Of a DNA stretch of 64,000 nt, positions 23,368 to 33,464 are shown piece by piece; within the stretch, counting starts at the first letter, position 1, and each line of letters begins with the position of its first letter. Both the position numbers and the translations under genes were made by a program. The notes under the pieces are model-generated. The model made no database searches, was not told the DNA's origin, and saw only the letters and a list, made by a program, of their open reading frames with translations. Origin of the DNA: Buttiauxella gaviniae ATCC 51604 (GTDB lineage Bacteria > Pseudomonadota > Gammaproteobacteria > Enterobacterales > Enterobacteriaceae); assembly GCF_001654835.1 (NCBI RefSeq), contig NZ_LXEP01000029.1, positions 124,001 through 188,000 of the forward strand. The letters run 5' to 3'.

Positions 23368-23583
23368 AGGGCAAGGCTAGTAAAGTTAGGTCAGGGCGCA
23401 TCGTTAGATGTGCCTTTTTTTATGCCTGATGGCTAATTTTGCGCATGTTTGATGATTTGAACCCGTTTTCTTGTCACAATACCCGCTTGCACGCAGCGGC
23501 ACAGCAGTACGCATATTCAGGGATGCCCATTTAGCGACTGCGCTGGGTTTACCATTCACACTACAGTGGAGTGTTGTTACACC

Positions 23584-25455
23584 ATGATGGACAATTTACG
23601 TACGGCGGCAAACAGCCTCGTAATCAAGATAATTTTCGGGATCATTATCGTGTCATTCATTTTGACTGGCGTGAGTGGCTACTTGATTGGCGGTAGCGCC
23701 AACTACGCCGCAAAAGTGAATGGCCAGGAAATTAGCCGTGGTCAGTTTGAAAATGCTGTTGCTAGTGAGCGTAATCGCCAGCAGCAACAGCTTGGCGAAC
23801 AGTTTTCTGTGCTAGCCGGTAATGAAGGCTACATGAAGCAGATGCGCCAACAGGTGCTGTCGCGCATGATTGATGAAGCGTTAATGGACCAATACGCCAA
23901 ACATCTTGGTCTTGGCATTAGTGACGAGCAAATCAAACAAGCCATCTTTAAAGAACCCGCATTCCAGAACAACGGAAAATTCGATAACGCGCGTTATACC
24001 GCCATCATCGGCAACATGGGTATGACTGCGGATCAATACGCTCAGGCACTGCGTAATCAACTTACCACTCAGCAGCTGATTAATGCTGTTGTGGGTACTG
24101 ATTTCATGCTGGCGGGTGAAACTGACGAACTGGCAGCACTGGTATCGCAGCAACGTGTGGTTCGTGAAGCCACAATTGATGTAAACGCACTGGCTGCGAA
24201 GCAGGAAGTTTCCGAGCAGGAAATTAACACCAGCTACGAGCAAAACAAAAACAACTACGTCGCGCCTGAGCAGTTCAAGGTGAGCTATATCATGCTTGAT
24301 GCGGCTTCTCAGAAAGTTGAAGTAGCCGATACAGATATTCAGGCTTACTACGACCAGCATCAGGACGAGTTCACTCAGCCTCAACGTAACCGTTACAGCG
24401 TGATTCAGACTAAAACTGAAGCCGAAGCTAAAGCAGTTCTTGATGAACTGAGCAAAGGCGGTGATTTTGCTACTCTGGCAAAAGAAAAATCAGCTGACAT
24501 TATCTCTGCCCGTAACGGTGGCGACATGGGTTGGCTTGAGCCAGGCACCACACCTGATGAGCTGAAAAATGCCGGTCTGAAAGACAAAGGCCAGCTTTCT
24601 GGTGTGATCAAATCTTCTGTTGGCTTCCTCGTTGTTCGTCTTGATGACATTCAGCCTGCGCAAACTAAACCATTGGCAGAAGTGAAAGACGCTATTGCTG
24701 CTAAAGTGAAGCAAGAGAAAGCGGTTGATGCTTACTACGCGTTGCAGCAGAAAGTTAGCGATGCGGCGAGCAATGATAACGAATCTCTGGCGAGTGCTGA
24801 GAAAGTTGCTGGTGTTAAAGTTGTCGAGACCGGTTGGTTTGGCCACGACAACTTACCTGCTGAGCTGAACTTCAAACCTGTTTCAGATGCTATTTTCAAT
24901 GGTGGTCTGGTCGGCGCGAACGGCGCTCCGGGTATGAACTCCGACATCATTACAGTAGATGGTGATCGCGCGTTTGTTATTCGTGTCGCTGAGCACAAAG
25001 CTGAAGCTATCAAACCGTTAGCTGAAGTTCGTGAGCAAGTTATCGCACAGGTCAAACATCAGAAAGCTGAGCAACAAGCGAAGCTCGATGCTGACAAACT
25101 GCTGAATGCGCTGAAGCTGGGTAAAGGTGATGAAGCTATGAAAGCCGCTGGCTTGAGCTTCGGTGAAGCGAAAACGCTGACCCGTACTGGCCAGGACCCA
25201 ATCAGCCAGGCTGCTTTCAACCTGCCATTACCGGCAAAAGATAAGCCAGCCTACGGCGTGGCAAATGACATGCAGGGTAATGTGGTTCTGTTAGCTCTGG
25301 ATCAAGTTAAACCTGGTGACATGCCGGCGGAACAGAAAAAAGCGATGGTTCAGGGCATCACTCAGAACAACGCTCAGATCACTTTCGAAGCGCTGATGAC
25401 CAACTTGCGCAAAGAAGCGAAAATTAAGATGGGTGACAGCATCGAACAGCAGTAA
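23584..25455 (+). CDS. ppiD: Periplasmic folding chaperone PpiD
   Basis: Inner-membrane anchored periplasmic chaperone that interacts with SecYEG and helps newly exported proteins. The start MMDNLRTAANS at 23584 gives 623 residues as in E. coli; an in-frame ATG six codons upstream was rejected. One N-terminal membrane helix (about 16-34), SurA-like chaperone regions, then a parvulin-type domain near 266-360 (RNRYSVIQTK, SADIISARNGGDMGWL). In E. coli this parvulin domain has little isomerase activity. Followed by a strong terminator. Confidence 0.97.
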   Translation: MMDNLRTAANSLVIKIIFGIIIVSFILTGVSGYLIGGSANYAAKVNGQEISRGQFENAVASERNRQQQQLGEQFSVLAGNEGYMKQMRQQVLSRMIDEALMDQYAKHLGLGISDEQIKQAIFKEPAFQNNGKFDNARYTAIIGNMGMTADQYAQALRNQLTTQQLINAVVGTDFMLAGETDELAALVSQQRVVREATIDVNALAAKQEVSEQEINTSYEQNKNNYVAPEQFKVSYIMLDAASQKVEVADTDIQAYYDQHQDEFTQPQRNRYSVIQTKTEAEAKAVLDELSKGGDFATLAKEKSADIISARNGGDMGWLEPGTTPDELKNAGLKDKGQLSGVIKSSVGFLVVRLDDIQPAQTKPLAEVKDAIAAKVKQEKAVDAYYALQQKVSDAASNDNESLASAEKVAGVKVVETGWFGHDNLPAELNFKPVSDAIFNGGLVGANGAPGMNSDIITVDGDRAFVIRVAEHKAEAIKPLAEVREQVIAQVKHQKAEQQAKLDADKLLNALKLGKGDEAMKAAGLSFGEAKTLTRTGQDPISQAAFNLPLPAKDKPAYGVANDMQGNVVLLALDQVKPGDMPAEQKKAMVQGITQNNAQITFEALMTNLRKEAKIKMGDSIEQQ

Positions 25456-25502
25456 TTAACCTCGAGATTTCTCGCAGTTAATTGCAACGCTCTGCAACAT
25501 TC

Positions 25503-25525
25503 AAAGGCCGCTTTCGCGGCCTTTT
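25503..25525 (+). terminator. Intrinsic terminator after ppiD
   Basis: AAGGCCGC (25504-25511) and GCGGCCTT (25516-25523) with loop TTTC, followed by TT. Confidence 0.85.
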
Positions 25526-25606
25526 CCATATTTGAAGATTGCCATTTGTAGCTGTTTTTTTTCCTGGATAAGGTGGCTTCGCTGTCAACACACAAGGAGG
25601 AACAGC

Positions 25607-25990
25607 ATGAAAATAGGAATCAAAAGTGGAATACAAGCCGTGTGCATTGCCGTGGCATTTATTGGTTCCAGCATCTGCACTCAAGCTTTGGCGGCCCCAG
25701 TTGCTGTCAAAAATGATACGGCCCAAGCTCAACAGCGCAGCGATAAAACCCCTGTAACTCCCGTTGCAACTGCTAAATCGAGCGATGCTGATGATGGCGT
25801 GGTAAGTATTAACACGGCGAGCGCAGAAGCTTTGGCACAAGCAATGAAGGGTGTTGGCCTGAAAAAAGCGCAGTCGATAGTGAGTTACCGGGAAGAGTAC
25901 GGCCCATTCAAGGCACTGGAACAGTTGCAAGAGGTACCAGGGATTGGCAGTGCATTGGTAGAACGTAATCTGTCTCACATTAAGCTTTAA
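25607..25990 (+). CDS. ybaV: Exported helix-hairpin-helix (ComEA-like) protein YbaV
   Basis: Small secreted protein with a ComEA-type DNA-binding helix-hairpin-helix domain. The 127 residues from ATG 25607 (SD AAGGAGGAA) start with a Sec signal peptide, likely cut after QALA near residue 29. A Pro/Ala/Gln-rich linker follows, then the HhH region VSINTASAEALAQAMKGVGL and GIGSALVERN. Natural DNA uptake in other bacteria uses ComEA; the enteric role is unknown. It lies before fadM but probably on a separate transcript. Confidence 0.92.
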   Translation: MKIGIKSGIQAVCIAVAFIGSSICTQALAAPVAVKNDTAQAQQRSDKTPVTPVATAKSSDADDGVVSINTASAEALAQAMKGVGLKKAQSIVSYREEYGPFKALEQLQEVPGIGSALVERNLSHIKL

Positions 25991-26024
25991 CGCTTAGGGC
26001 TCCTTGCTCGCGCAGCCGGGAAAG

Positions 26025-26035
26025 TTTGCTATGCT
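26025..26035 (+). promoter_or_regulatory. fadM: Extended -10 promoter for fadM
   Basis: TTTGCTATGCT contains an extended -10 (TG, one base, TATGCT at 26030-26035) with no good -35 at 17 bases. It lies just before the FadR-like operators. Confidence 0.5.
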
Positions 26036-26039
26036 AAAT

Positions 26040-26070
26040 AACAGGTCATACCAGTCTGGTGTGGCCTGTT
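26040..26070. promoter_or_regulatory. fadM: Two overlapping inverted FadR operators before fadM
   Basis: The minus-strand reading of 26040-26056 is GACTGGTATGACCTGTT, and the plus-strand reading of 26054-26070 is GTCTGGTGTGGCCTGTT. Both fit the 17-base FadR operator pattern (NNCTGGTNNGACCTGTT), the second with one mismatch. They overlap by 3 bases and form a near-perfect palindrome. Placed directly after the -10, binding would block transcription. FadM belongs to the FadR regulon in E. coli. Confidence 0.75.
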
Positions 26071-26114
26071 ACCTCACCTTAATATTAAAACTACAGTGAA
26101 AGGGTTTTAGCGCT

Positions 26115-26513
26115 ATGCAAACACAAATCAAAGTTCGGGGTTACCATCTTGATTTCTATCAGCATGTTAACAATGCCCGCTACCTTGAGTTTCTCGAAGA
26201 AGCCCGCTGGGAAGGGCTGGAAAATACGGCAGGATTCCAATGGATGACGGAGCACAACATCGCGTTCATTGTGGTGAATATCAACATCAATTATCGTCGT
26301 CCAGCGGTGCTTGGTGATTTGCTACGCATTGAAAGTTCGTTACAACAACTCAATGGTAAAAGTGGTGTTTTGAGCCAGGTGGTTAAACTTGAACCAGAAG
26401 GTGAGGTCGTTGCAGATGTGCTACTGACTTTCGTTTGTATCGATTTGAAAACTCAGAAGTCGGTTCCACTGGAAGGGGAACTGCGCGAGAAGTTAGTTCA
26501 AATGATGGAGTAA
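26115..26513 (+). CDS. fadM: Long-chain acyl-CoA thioesterase FadM
   Basis: Hot-dog fold thioesterase III, which hydrolyses long-chain acyl-CoAs that stall beta-oxidation (formerly YbaW). The 132 residues contain the 4-hydroxybenzoyl-CoA-thioesterase-like motif YQHVNNARYLEFLEEARW near residues 15-32, including the catalytic-region Asp-to-Tyr/His-Val-Asn segment. Length matches E. coli. Overlapping FadR-type operators upstream predict derepression by long-chain acyl-CoA. It faces queC convergently across a GC-rich hairpin. Confidence 0.96.
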   Translation: MQTQIKVRGYHLDFYQHVNNARYLEFLEEARWEGLENTAGFQWMTEHNIAFIVVNININYRRPAVLGDLLRIESSLQQLNGKSGVLSQVVKLEPEGEVVADVLLTFVCIDLKTQKSVPLEGELREKLVQMME

Positions 26514-26527
26514 TAGAGTCGATGAAG

Positions 26528-26554
26528 GGGCGTGGCAATTAGCGGACCACGCCC
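26528..26554. terminator. Bidirectional hairpin between fadM and queC
   Basis: GGGCGTGG (26528-26535) pairs with CCACGCCC (26547-26554), with an 11-base loop. It sits between convergent genes. T-runs are weak on the plus side (AATATTTATTT). Confidence 0.5.
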
Positions 26555-26562
26555 ACTAATAT

Positions 26563-27258
26563 TTATTTCAGGCCAGTTTTCTTTTTCATTGCTGCCATTA
26601 CCCCGGGTTTATCCGCCAGGAAATGGTTTAGCCCGTTAGAACGCAGGTTGCAGGCGGCACATTCGCCACAGCCGTCGCCTTTAATGCCGTTATAGCAGGT
26701 CAGCGTTCCGCTACGCACCAGGTCTAGTTGCTGCCAGTAATCCGCCAACGCCCAGGTTTCTGCTTTATCGAGCCACATCAGGGGTGTTTCAAAGCGAATA
26801 TCGCGAGCCATACCAAGACTTACGGCATGATTCAGGGCTTTTACGAATTCGTCTCGGCAGTCCGGGTAACCGGAGAAGTCCGTTTCACAAACACCGGTGA
26901 TTATCGCTTCGGCTTCAACCTGATAAGCGTAAATTGCCGTCAGCGTGAGGAACAGAATATTGCGTCCTGGTACAAAAGTGCTTGGGATACCTTTTTCTTC
27001 GGGATCGTATCCTGGCACCGGAATGCTATCGCGCGTCAGGCTGCTGACAGCCAGTTCATTCAATAGCGTTACATCCAGCACTTTATGCGCACGAGCACCC
27101 AGTTTCAGCGCCAGTTCACGAGCAACGTCAATCTCAGCACGGTGGCGCTGGCCATAATCAAATGTCACACAGTGGACTTCATCATACTGGTGTAATGCCT
27201 GAATCAGGCAGGTTGTGGAGTCCTGGCCACCACTAAAGACGACAACTGCACGTTTCAT
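26563..27258 (-). CDS. queC: 7-cyano-7-deazaguanine synthase
   Basis: Converts 7-carboxy-7-deazaguanine to preQ0 using ATP and ammonia in queuosine synthesis. The 231 residues start with the PP-loop [13 protein letters not shown] (residues 6-18). The zinc-binding cysteines [18 protein letters not shown] near 188-206 are complete. Length equals E. coli. It is leftward, 64 bases downstream of ybaE in the same orientation. Confidence 0.98.
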   Translation of the reverse strand: MKRAVVVFSGGQDSTTCLIQALHQYDEVHCVTFDYGQRHRAEIDVARELALKLGARAHKVLDVTLLNELAVSSLTRDSIPVPGYDPEEKGIPSTFVPGRNILFLTLTAIYAYQVEAEAIITGVCETDFSGYPDCRDEFVKALNHAVSLGMARDIRFETPLMWLDKAETWALADYWQQLDLVRSGTLTCYNGIKGDGCGECAACNLRSNGLNHFLADKPGVMAAMKKKTGLK

Positions 27259-27322
27259 GAGTAATCCTGTTAAATAGCTAAAAACCTATGGTAACTCGTG
27301 GGCAGATGGCTGCCCAGCTTCT

Positions 27323-29026
27323 TCACGCCATCGTCGGTGGCGGCAACCACGCCTGGGTAAAATCGAACCAGCCCCAGGCGTTGAGTTCAATGCCGTTGAC
27401 ACCCGGCGGCGCGCTGATTTGGTAGCGGTAATTAAACAGCGGTGAGACTATCGCATCGCGCATTAGTGCGCTGAATACTTCCTGCAAACCGGTGCTGCGC
27501 GCGTGTTCATCCGGGTGGATTTGTACGCGGTCGAGCGTTGCCTGCAAATGGTTGTACTGGCTTTCAGTAAGCACTGCAGGCCACAGCACATCGCTGCGTA
27601 ACCACTGTTCCAGCGTGTAGACAGGTGCTTCGCCAATCAGACGGTCGCCCATCATTAAATCGGCCTCAGCCAACGCCTCACATCCTGCCCAGTTTTTTGC
27701 ATCATGAAATATCAAAGTGAGCTCGCAGCCCAAATCAGCCAGATGCGTTTTAAGCTGCTGTGCCATGACGTGCAACTCAACGGGCAAATGATAAATCAAT
27801 GTTAATTGCGGCGGCAGCGTGATCGCTTCGGAAAATGGCCATTCGGGGAGTTTCCAGCCAGGGATCATCTCACTGCTTGGTGTGATCAGCGACTCATCGA
27901 CAGGAAGGCTTTCAATCAACCGCTGCTGCTGAATGAGTTGCATCAGGAAGCGCGCCTGCTCCGGTGTTAAATTGCCGTTTTGTTTTACCGCCAGATAGCA
28001 AAACCCAAGACTGATACTGTTGCTTACAGGCCGTAAATGAACCAACTCGTCTTGCTGCCCAATGGCGATTTGCACCGGATGGCGGCAACTGGTGCCCAAT
28101 TCAGTATCGAATAATTGCGGGGTAATCCAGAACTCTACGGCTTTGAGTAATGGGTGGCTAAGGTGATAAGACTCAAAACTCTCGATCCGCACCAGGTTCT
28201 CTTTAAAGCTGCTGATACGAAATGGCCCACAGCCGATTTGGGTATCTTCAGGATGTGCCAGGCGGCTGCAATAACTGGCTAGACGATGCGCCAGCCAGTA
28301 ATCGGGAGTGTGCAAAACAAAGCGGATGCATTGCGTATGGGCAAGCTCAATGCTTTTCACGCTGATAAACAAACGTCGCATCGCCGGGAGCGTCAATAGC
28401 ATCATCACCCGTTGCTGTAACTGCGTGGTTTCTACCGGTTCGCCATTATGCCAGTGCAGTGTCGAGCGAATGAAAAAGTACCAGCTCAGGCCATCTTCGG
28501 AGACTTGCCAGTGGTGAGCGAGATCGGGCTGCGGTGTCGCGCTGTTCGAGGTGAATCGGGTGAGCCCGGCAAAGACCTGGCCCGCAAGGTGCTGTTCGGC
28601 ACGACCTGGCAGGAACCCCGGTTGCAACGGTTCTAACGGGCGATAGTAGGGGATACGTAAAGTCGGCGTATCGTTTTGCCATTGCCCACCAAGGAACGGT
28701 TGCAGCAATTGGCGCAACTGTTCTGGTGCGATCTGTGCCAGTTCCAGCGCGTTCTGATGCTGCCCTTTATGGAGTACTTGCTCCATCATTCCGGAACGCA
28801 CGCTTTCTGGAGTCACCAGAAAACTCAATGTGCCGCGTTTTCCGCGTCCAGACTGTGCATGCCATGTCAGCCAACCCGAATCTTCAAGTTGATTAAGCAA
28901 TGTTCGCACATGGCGCTCACTGCAAAAGCAGCGTGCTGCGAGTTCGGCTACCGTCACTTGCTGTGGTTCTCCCACCGAAGGCTGCCATAAGCGTTGAAAT
29001 TGGTTTAATCGGTTTAACAGTCTCAT
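27323..29026 (-). CDS. ybaE: SgrR-family HTH / solute-binding-domain regulator YbaE
   Basis: Transcription-factor-like protein of the SgrR type, fusing an N-terminal winged helix-turn-helix to a periplasmic oligopeptide-binding-protein-like domain without a signal peptide. The HTH region is near residues 20-75 (VAELAARCFCSERHVRTLLNQLEDSGWLTW). Residues from about 160 show SBP_bac_5 features (LAGQVFAGLTRF, LAHHWQVSEDGLSWYFFIR). The 567 residues are the family length. Its target and ligand are unknown. It is divergent from cof across about 100 bases. Confidence 0.92.
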   Translation of the reverse strand: MRLLNRLNQFQRLWQPSVGEPQQVTVAELAARCFCSERHVRTLLNQLEDSGWLTWHAQSGRGKRGTLSFLVTPESVRSGMMEQVLHKGQHQNALELAQIAPEQLRQLLQPFLGGQWQNDTPTLRIPYYRPLEPLQPGFLPGRAEQHLAGQVFAGLTRFTSNSATPQPDLAHHWQVSEDGLSWYFFIRSTLHWHNGEPVETTQLQQRVMMLLTLPAMRRLFISVKSIELAHTQCIRFVLHTPDYWLAHRLASYCSRLAHPEDTQIGCGPFRISSFKENLVRIESFESYHLSHPLLKAVEFWITPQLFDTELGTSCRHPVQIAIGQQDELVHLRPVSNSISLGFCYLAVKQNGNLTPEQARFLMQLIQQQRLIESLPVDESLITPSSEMIPGWKLPEWPFSEAITLPPQLTLIYHLPVELHVMAQQLKTHLADLGCELTLIFHDAKNWAGCEALAEADLMMGDRLIGEAPVYTLEQWLRSDVLWPAVLTESQYNHLQATLDRVQIHPDEHARSTGLQEVFSALMRDAIVSPLFNYRYQISAPPGVNGIELNAWGWFDFTQAWLPPPTMA

Positions 29027-29129
29027 TGGTGTAAACCCGGAACAATTTTCAGAAAGTATTCACTATTAGTTCCGTATATGCCAGGCGATACTGCCCTCAG
29101 TGTTTTAGTCGTCACAAATCGGAGTAAAC

Positions 29130-29951
29130 ATGGCTCGTCTGGCTGCATTTGATATGGATGGTACTCTGTTAATGCCCAATCATCTTTTGGGTGAAGAAAC
29201 CGTGCGTATCCTTAACCGTCTGCGGGATGAACGCCAGATAACCCTCGCGTTTGCCACGGGCCGCCATGTGCTGGAAATGCGCCATGTGTTGAGCAAACTA
29301 TCCCTTGAAGCATTTTTGATTACCGGCAACGGCACGCGTATTCACTCAACGCAGGGCGATCTTCTGCATCGCCAGGATCTATCTCCTGAGGCGGCGGAAA
29401 TGGTTATCCACGGGCAGTGGGATACTCAGGCGAGTCTGCATGTGTTTAATGACACGGGTTGGCTAACTCAATATGAAGTCGGCAAAATGCTGAATGCTCA
29501 CGTTTATAGCGGTTTTAGCCCGAAAATTGTCGACGTCAAACGCATCCCCTCCGATGAAGTCACCAAAATTTGTTTCTGCGCCCCTCACGACGATCTTGTT
29601 CGTTTGAAAGTTCAGTTGGATGAGGCTTTGGGCGGGCAAGCATTTCTATGTTTCTCGGCAGTAGATTGCCTGGAAGTGTTACCCGTTGGCTGTAACAAAG
29701 GTTCTGCGCTGAATGTGTTGAGCCAGCACCTTGGTTTAACGATGAAAGATTGCATGGCGTTTGGCGACGCGATGAACGACCGCGAAATGCTCTCAAGCGT
29801 GGGTCATGGTTTGATCATGGGCAACGCGATGGCGCAACTGAAAGAAGATTTACCGCATTTACCTGTTATTGGTCACTGCAATAAACAGGCTGTTTCGCAT
29901 TATTTGACGCATTGGCTGGATACACCAAACCTCACTTATTCCCCCGAATGA
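29130..29951 (+). CDS. cof: HMP-PP phosphatase Cof (HAD family)
   Basis: Haloacid dehalogenase-like phosphatase, acting in E. coli on 4-amino-2-methyl-5-hydroxymethylpyrimidine diphosphate and other phosphorylated compounds. The 273 residues have HAD motif I FDMDGTLL at 7-14, the C2 cap domain, and motif [12 protein letters not shown] near 210-219. SD GGAG lies before ATG 29130. A shared terminator follows, facing the desulfhydrase gene. Confidence 0.96.
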   Translation: MARLAAFDMDGTLLMPNHLLGEETVRILNRLRDERQITLAFATGRHVLEMRHVLSKLSLEAFLITGNGTRIHSTQGDLLHRQDLSPEAAEMVIHGQWDTQASLHVFNDTGWLTQYEVGKMLNAHVYSGFSPKIVDVKRIPSDEVTKICFCAPHDDLVRLKVQLDEALGGQAFLCFSAVDCLEVLPVGCNKGSALNVLSQHLGLTMKDCMAFGDAMNDREMLSSVGHGLIMGNAMAQLKEDLPHLPVIGHCNKQAVSHYLTHWLDTPNLTYSPE

Positions 29952-29965
29952 TAAGGCCTTAAGCC

Positions 29966-29991
29966 AGCCGGGCGTTTGCCCGGCTTTTTTT
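29966..29991 (+). terminator. Intrinsic terminator after cof
   Basis: AGCCGGGC (29966-29973) and GCCCGGCT (29978-29985), loop GTTT, followed by a run of T. The convergent gene ends 2-3 bases beyond. Confidence 0.9.
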
Positions 29992-29993
29992 CT

Positions 29994-31043
29994 TTATCTT
30001 TCAAGCAGCTTTTCGATTTCCGCTCGGGCTGGCAGCACATCACCAATATTCGTTTTCACCCACTCTGCGTTGTAATAAGTTTCCAGGTAGCGCTCACCAC
30101 TGTCGCAAAGCAATGTCACAATTGAACCCGTGCGGCCTTCTGTGCGCATACGAGCTGCCAACTGCAGAACGCCCCACATATTGGTGCCAGTTGATGCGCC
30201 TACTTTGCGGCCGAGAATCGTTTCCAGCCACTGCATGGTGGCAATGCTTGCGGCATCTGGCACACGCATCATTTCGTCAATTACATCCGGGATAAAAGAC
30301 GGTTCGCAGCGTGGGCGACCAATCCCTTCAATTTTGCTGCCAATGGAGCTGCGTAGGCTGCAATCACGTTGCTGCCAGTAATCCATAAAGACTGAGTTTT
30401 GTGGGTCGACCACGGTCAATTTTGTTGGATGGCCCTGGTAGCGCAAGTAACGCCCGATGGTCGCCGATGTACCGCCAGTACCTGCGCTCATTACAATGTA
30501 ATCTGGTACCGGGTGAGGCTCATGTTCCATTTGGCGGAAAATACTGTCGGCAATATTGTTGTTACCGCGCCAGTCAGTCGCACGTTCAGCGTACGTGAAC
30601 TGGTCCATATAATGGCCATTCAGCTCGCGTTCCAGCATTTCGGAAGCCGCGTAAATTTCACACGCACTTTCCACGAAATGGCAGCGGCCACCGTAAAATT
30701 CAATTTGTTCCACTTTACGTTTTGCAGTGCAGGCTGGCATGACGGCAATAAACGGTAACCCTAACAGGCGGGCAAAATAGGCTTCAGAAACCGCAGTCGA
30801 ACCGGAAGAGGCTTCAATGATCGTTGTGCCTTCTTTGATCCAGCCGTTACACAAGCCGTACAAGAACAGTGAACGCGCAAGGCGATGCTTCAGGCTGCCC
30901 GTCGGGTGCGTGCTTTCATCTTTCAGGTAGAGCTGAATACCGGGAAAACCAGGCAGCGACAGGCGAATCAAATGTGTGTCGGCAGAGCGTTGGTAGTCGG
31001 CGTTAATTTCGCTAATCGCGTGGTTTACCCAGGTACTGGTCAT
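29994..31043 (-). CDS. cdsH: PLP-dependent L-cysteine desulfhydrase (CdsH type)
   Basis: Fold-type II PLP enzyme of the cysteine synthase family. Location beside decR (ybaO) matches the Salmonella cysteine desulfhydrase CdsH, which degrades L-cysteine to pyruvate, ammonia and sulfide. The 349 residues show the PLP lysine in GSLKHRLA (Lys52), the [19 protein letters not shown] substrate loop and the phosphate-binding [10 protein letters not shown]. It ends close to the cof terminator and is divergent from the Lrp-type regulator decR. Induction by cysteine through DecR is expected from the family. Cysteine synthase-like or cystathionine beta-synthase-like activity cannot be excluded from sequence alone. 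Confidence 0.85.
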   Translation of the reverse strand: MTSTWVNHAISEINADYQRSADTHLIRLSLPGFPGIQLYLKDESTHPTGSLKHRLARSLFLYGLCNGWIKEGTTIIEASSGSTAVSEAYFARLLGLPFIAVMPACTAKRKVEQIEFYGGRCHFVESACEIYAASEMLERELNGHYMDQFTYAERATDWRGNNNIADSIFRQMEHEPHPVPDYIVMSAGTGGTSATIGRYLRYQGHPTKLTVVDPQNSVFMDYWQQRDCSLRSSIGSKIEGIGRPRCEPSFIPDVIDEMMRVPDAASIATMQWLETILGRKVGASTGTNMWGVLQLAARMRTEGRTGSIVTLLCDSGERYLETYYNAEWVKTNIGDVLPARAEIEKLLER

Positions 31044-31157
31044 AGTGATGTCCGTTTGTCTATTTGTGCTTAGAGTAATGCAAATAGAAGATAAAAAAGT
31101 TGCCTTTTAGCCTTCATTGGCGATTCAATGGAGAAAAATTTTCTCCTGGATGCTGCC

Positions 31158-31619
31158 ATGTTAGATAAAATTGACCGTAAGCTGCTATCCTTGCTGCAAA
31201 ACGACTGCACCCTCTCTTTGCAGGCTCTCGCGGATGCCGTTAATCTGACCACCACACCCTGCTGGAAGCGCCTGAAACGTCTTGAAGACGACGGTGTTAT
31301 CCGGGCAAAAGTAGCATTACTAGACCCGGAAAAACTCGGCCTTGGGCTGACGGCTTTTGTGCTTATCAAAACTCAACAACACAGTAGTGAGTGGTACTGC
31401 AAATTTGTTTCGGTCGTTGCGGAAATGCCAGAAGTGTTGGGGTTTTGGCGTATGGCTGGTGAGTACGACTACCTGATGCGTGTGCAGGTAGAAGACATGA
31501 AACGGTACGATGATTTTTACAAACGGCTGGTGAACGGCATTCCAGGTTTAACCGATGTGACTTCGAGTTTCGCCATGGAACAGATAAAATACACCACGGC
31601 TTTGCCTTTAGAGCGCTAA
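31158..31619 (+). CDS. decR: Lrp/AsnC-family cysteine-responsive regulator DecR
   Basis: Feast/famine regulator (formerly YbaO) that activates cysteine detoxification genes. The 153 residues start with [13 protein letters not shown], then the HTH ([28 protein letters not shown], about 18-45), then the RAM ligand domain ([11 protein letters not shown] through [18 protein letters not shown]). I chose ATG 31158 to match E. coli; an in-frame ATG at 31128 would add ten residues. The SD is weak (GGA). It is divergent from the desulfhydrase, its probable target. Confidence 0.92.
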   Translation: MLDKIDRKLLSLLQNDCTLSLQALADAVNLTTTPCWKRLKRLEDDGVIRAKVALLDPEKLGLGLTAFVLIKTQQHSSEWYCKFVSVVAEMPEVLGFWRMAGEYDYLMRVQVEDMKRYDDFYKRLVNGIPGLTDVTSSFAMEQIKYTTALPLER

Positions 31620-31685
31620 GTCCCGCGCTCCCGGCCTTCAATTTCTGCCATGCATCGGCAGACGATATCTCAGGAATCTGACTGC

Positions 31686-33464
31686 GTGCGATTATTTGCT
31701 CAATTAAGCTGGTACTTCACCCGCGAGTGGCGACGCTATCTCGGGGCGGTTGCCTTGCTTATTATTATTGCCATCTTGCAGCTTGTGCCGCCAAAACTGG
31801 TGGGCGTGATTGTCGATGGTGTTACCCAACAGAGCCTCTCAGGTAATGACGTGCTGATGTGGATTGGTGTGATGCTGGTCATCGCAGTGATCGTCTACAT
31901 GCTGCGCTATGTCTGGCGCGTGCTGCTTTTTGGGGCGTCTTATCAGTTGGCTGTTGAACTGCGCGAAGATTACTACCGCCAGTTAAGCCGTCAGCATCCC
32001 GAATTTTACCTACGTCACCGCACCGGTGATTTAATGGCGCGCGCAACAAACGATGTTGACCGTGTGGTATTTGCCGCAGGTGAGGGCGTATTAACGCTGG
32101 TGGACTCACTCGTGATGGGCTGCGCGGTGTTGATTGTGATGTCGACGCAAATCAGCTGGGAATTGACTCTGCTTGCCTTACTGCCTATGCCGATTATGGC
32201 GCTGGTCATCAAACGTTACGGCGACCAGCTACACCAGCGCTTCAAACTGGCACAGGCTGCATTTTCCACGCTGAATGACCGTACCCAGGAAAGCCTGTCC
32301 AGCATCCGCATGATCAAAGCATTCGGGCTCGAAGACAGGCAGTCTGCGCTGTTTGCTGCTGAAGCCAAAGATGCTGGTGCGAAGAACATGAAAGTCGCCC
32401 GTGTGGATGCGCGTTTTGACCCAACTATTTACATCACTATCGGCACTGCAAACCTGCTTGCGATTGGCGGCGGCAGTTGGATGGTAATTCAGGGCACGCT
32501 GACACTTGGGCAGCTCACAAGTTTTGTGATGTACCTCGGTCTGATGATTTGGCCGATGCTGGCGCTGGCGTGGATGTTCAATATTGTTGAGCGTGGTAGC
32601 GCAGCGTACAGCCGTATTCGCAGCATGTTGGAGGAAGCGCCATCAGTGAAAGATGGAGAGCTAGAAGCGCCTGCCGGGCGCGGCACGGTGGAAGCCAATA
32701 TTCAGGCGTTCCACTACCCGCAAACTGCGCGACCGACTCTTGAGAACGTTTCGTTTACCCTGAAACCGGGTGAAATGTTGGGCCTGTGTGGGCCAACCGG
32801 TGCAGGGAAAAGCACCATTCTGTCGCTTATCCAGCGCCATTTTGACATCGACCAGGGCGAGATTTGCTTCCACGGGATCCCATTGGCGCAGATGCAACTC
32901 GACTCATGGCGTAGCCGCCTGGCGGTAGTCAACCAGACGCCTTTCCTGTTTTCCGATACGGTCGCCAGCAATATTGCGCTGGGTAAGCCGGGTGCCACAC
33001 AGGAAGAAATCGAACATGTCGCAAGGCTTGCAAGTGTGCATGAAGATATTTTACGTCTGCCACAAGGCTATGAAACCGAAGTGGGCGAGCGTGGTGTGAT
33101 GCTTTCCGGCGGCCAGAAACAACGTATTTCTATCGCCCGTGCATTGTTGCTCGATGCGGAGATCCTGATCCTTGACGACGCGCTTTCTGCGGTCGATGGG
33201 CGCACCGAATACCAGATCCTCCATAACCTGCGCCAGTGGGGCGAAAACCGCACCGTTATCATCAGCGCCCACCGTTTGTCGGCGCTGACCGAAGCCAGTG
33301 AAATTCTGGTAATGCAACACGGCCAGGTGGTGGAGCGTGGTAATCACGATGCGCTGGTGGGTAAGCCTGGCTGGTATCGCGATATGTATCGCTATCAACA
33401 ATTGGAAGCGGCGTTGGATGATGCGCCAGAAGCAACGCCAGATGAGGAACCTGCCAATGCGTAA
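31686..33464 (+). CDS. mdlA: Multidrug-type ABC exporter half-transporter MdlA
   Basis: ABC exporter subunit with a six-helix membrane domain and a C-terminal nucleotide-binding domain; it likely pairs with MdlB. The start is GTG at 31686, with AGGAA nine bases before; the earlier in-frame ATG at 31650 lacks an SD. The product has 592 residues, near E. coli 590. Walker [10 protein letters not shown], signature LSGGQKQR and Walker [10 protein letters not shown] are visible. The residue after the Walker B Asp is Asp, not the usual Glu, so one ATP site of the heterodimer is degenerate. Substrate unknown. Confidence 0.94.
   Translation: MRLFAQLSWYFTREWRRYLGAVALLIIIAILQLVPPKLVGVIVDGVTQQSLSGNDVLMWIGVMLVIAVIVYMLRYVWRVLLFGASYQLAVELREDYYRQLSRQHPEFYLRHRTGDLMARATNDVDRVVFAAGEGVLTLVDSLVMGCAVLIVMSTQISWELTLLALLPMPIMALVIKRYGDQLHQRFKLAQAAFSTLNDRTQESLSSIRMIKAFGLEDRQSALFAAEAKDAGAKNMKVARVDARFDPTIYITIGTANLLAIGGGSWMVIQGTLTLGQLTSFVMYLGLMIWPMLALAWMFNIVERGSAAYSRIRSMLEEAPSVKDGELEAPAGRGTVEANIQAFHYPQTARPTLENVSFTLKPGEMLGLCGPTGAGKSTILSLIQRHFDIDQGEICFHGIPLAQMQLDSWRSRLAVVNQTPFLFSDTVASNIALGKPGATQEEIEHVARLASVHEDILRLPQGYETEVGERGVMLSGGQKQRISIARALLLDAEILILDDALSAVDGRTEYQILHNLRQWGENRTVIISAHRLSALTEASEILVMQHGQVVERGNHDALVGKPGWYRDMYRYQQLEAALDDAPEATPDEEPANA

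Noticed and set aside
26040-26070. Hairpin read as the ybaV terminator
   Set aside because: No T-run follows, and both arms fit the FadR operator pattern at the fadM promoter.
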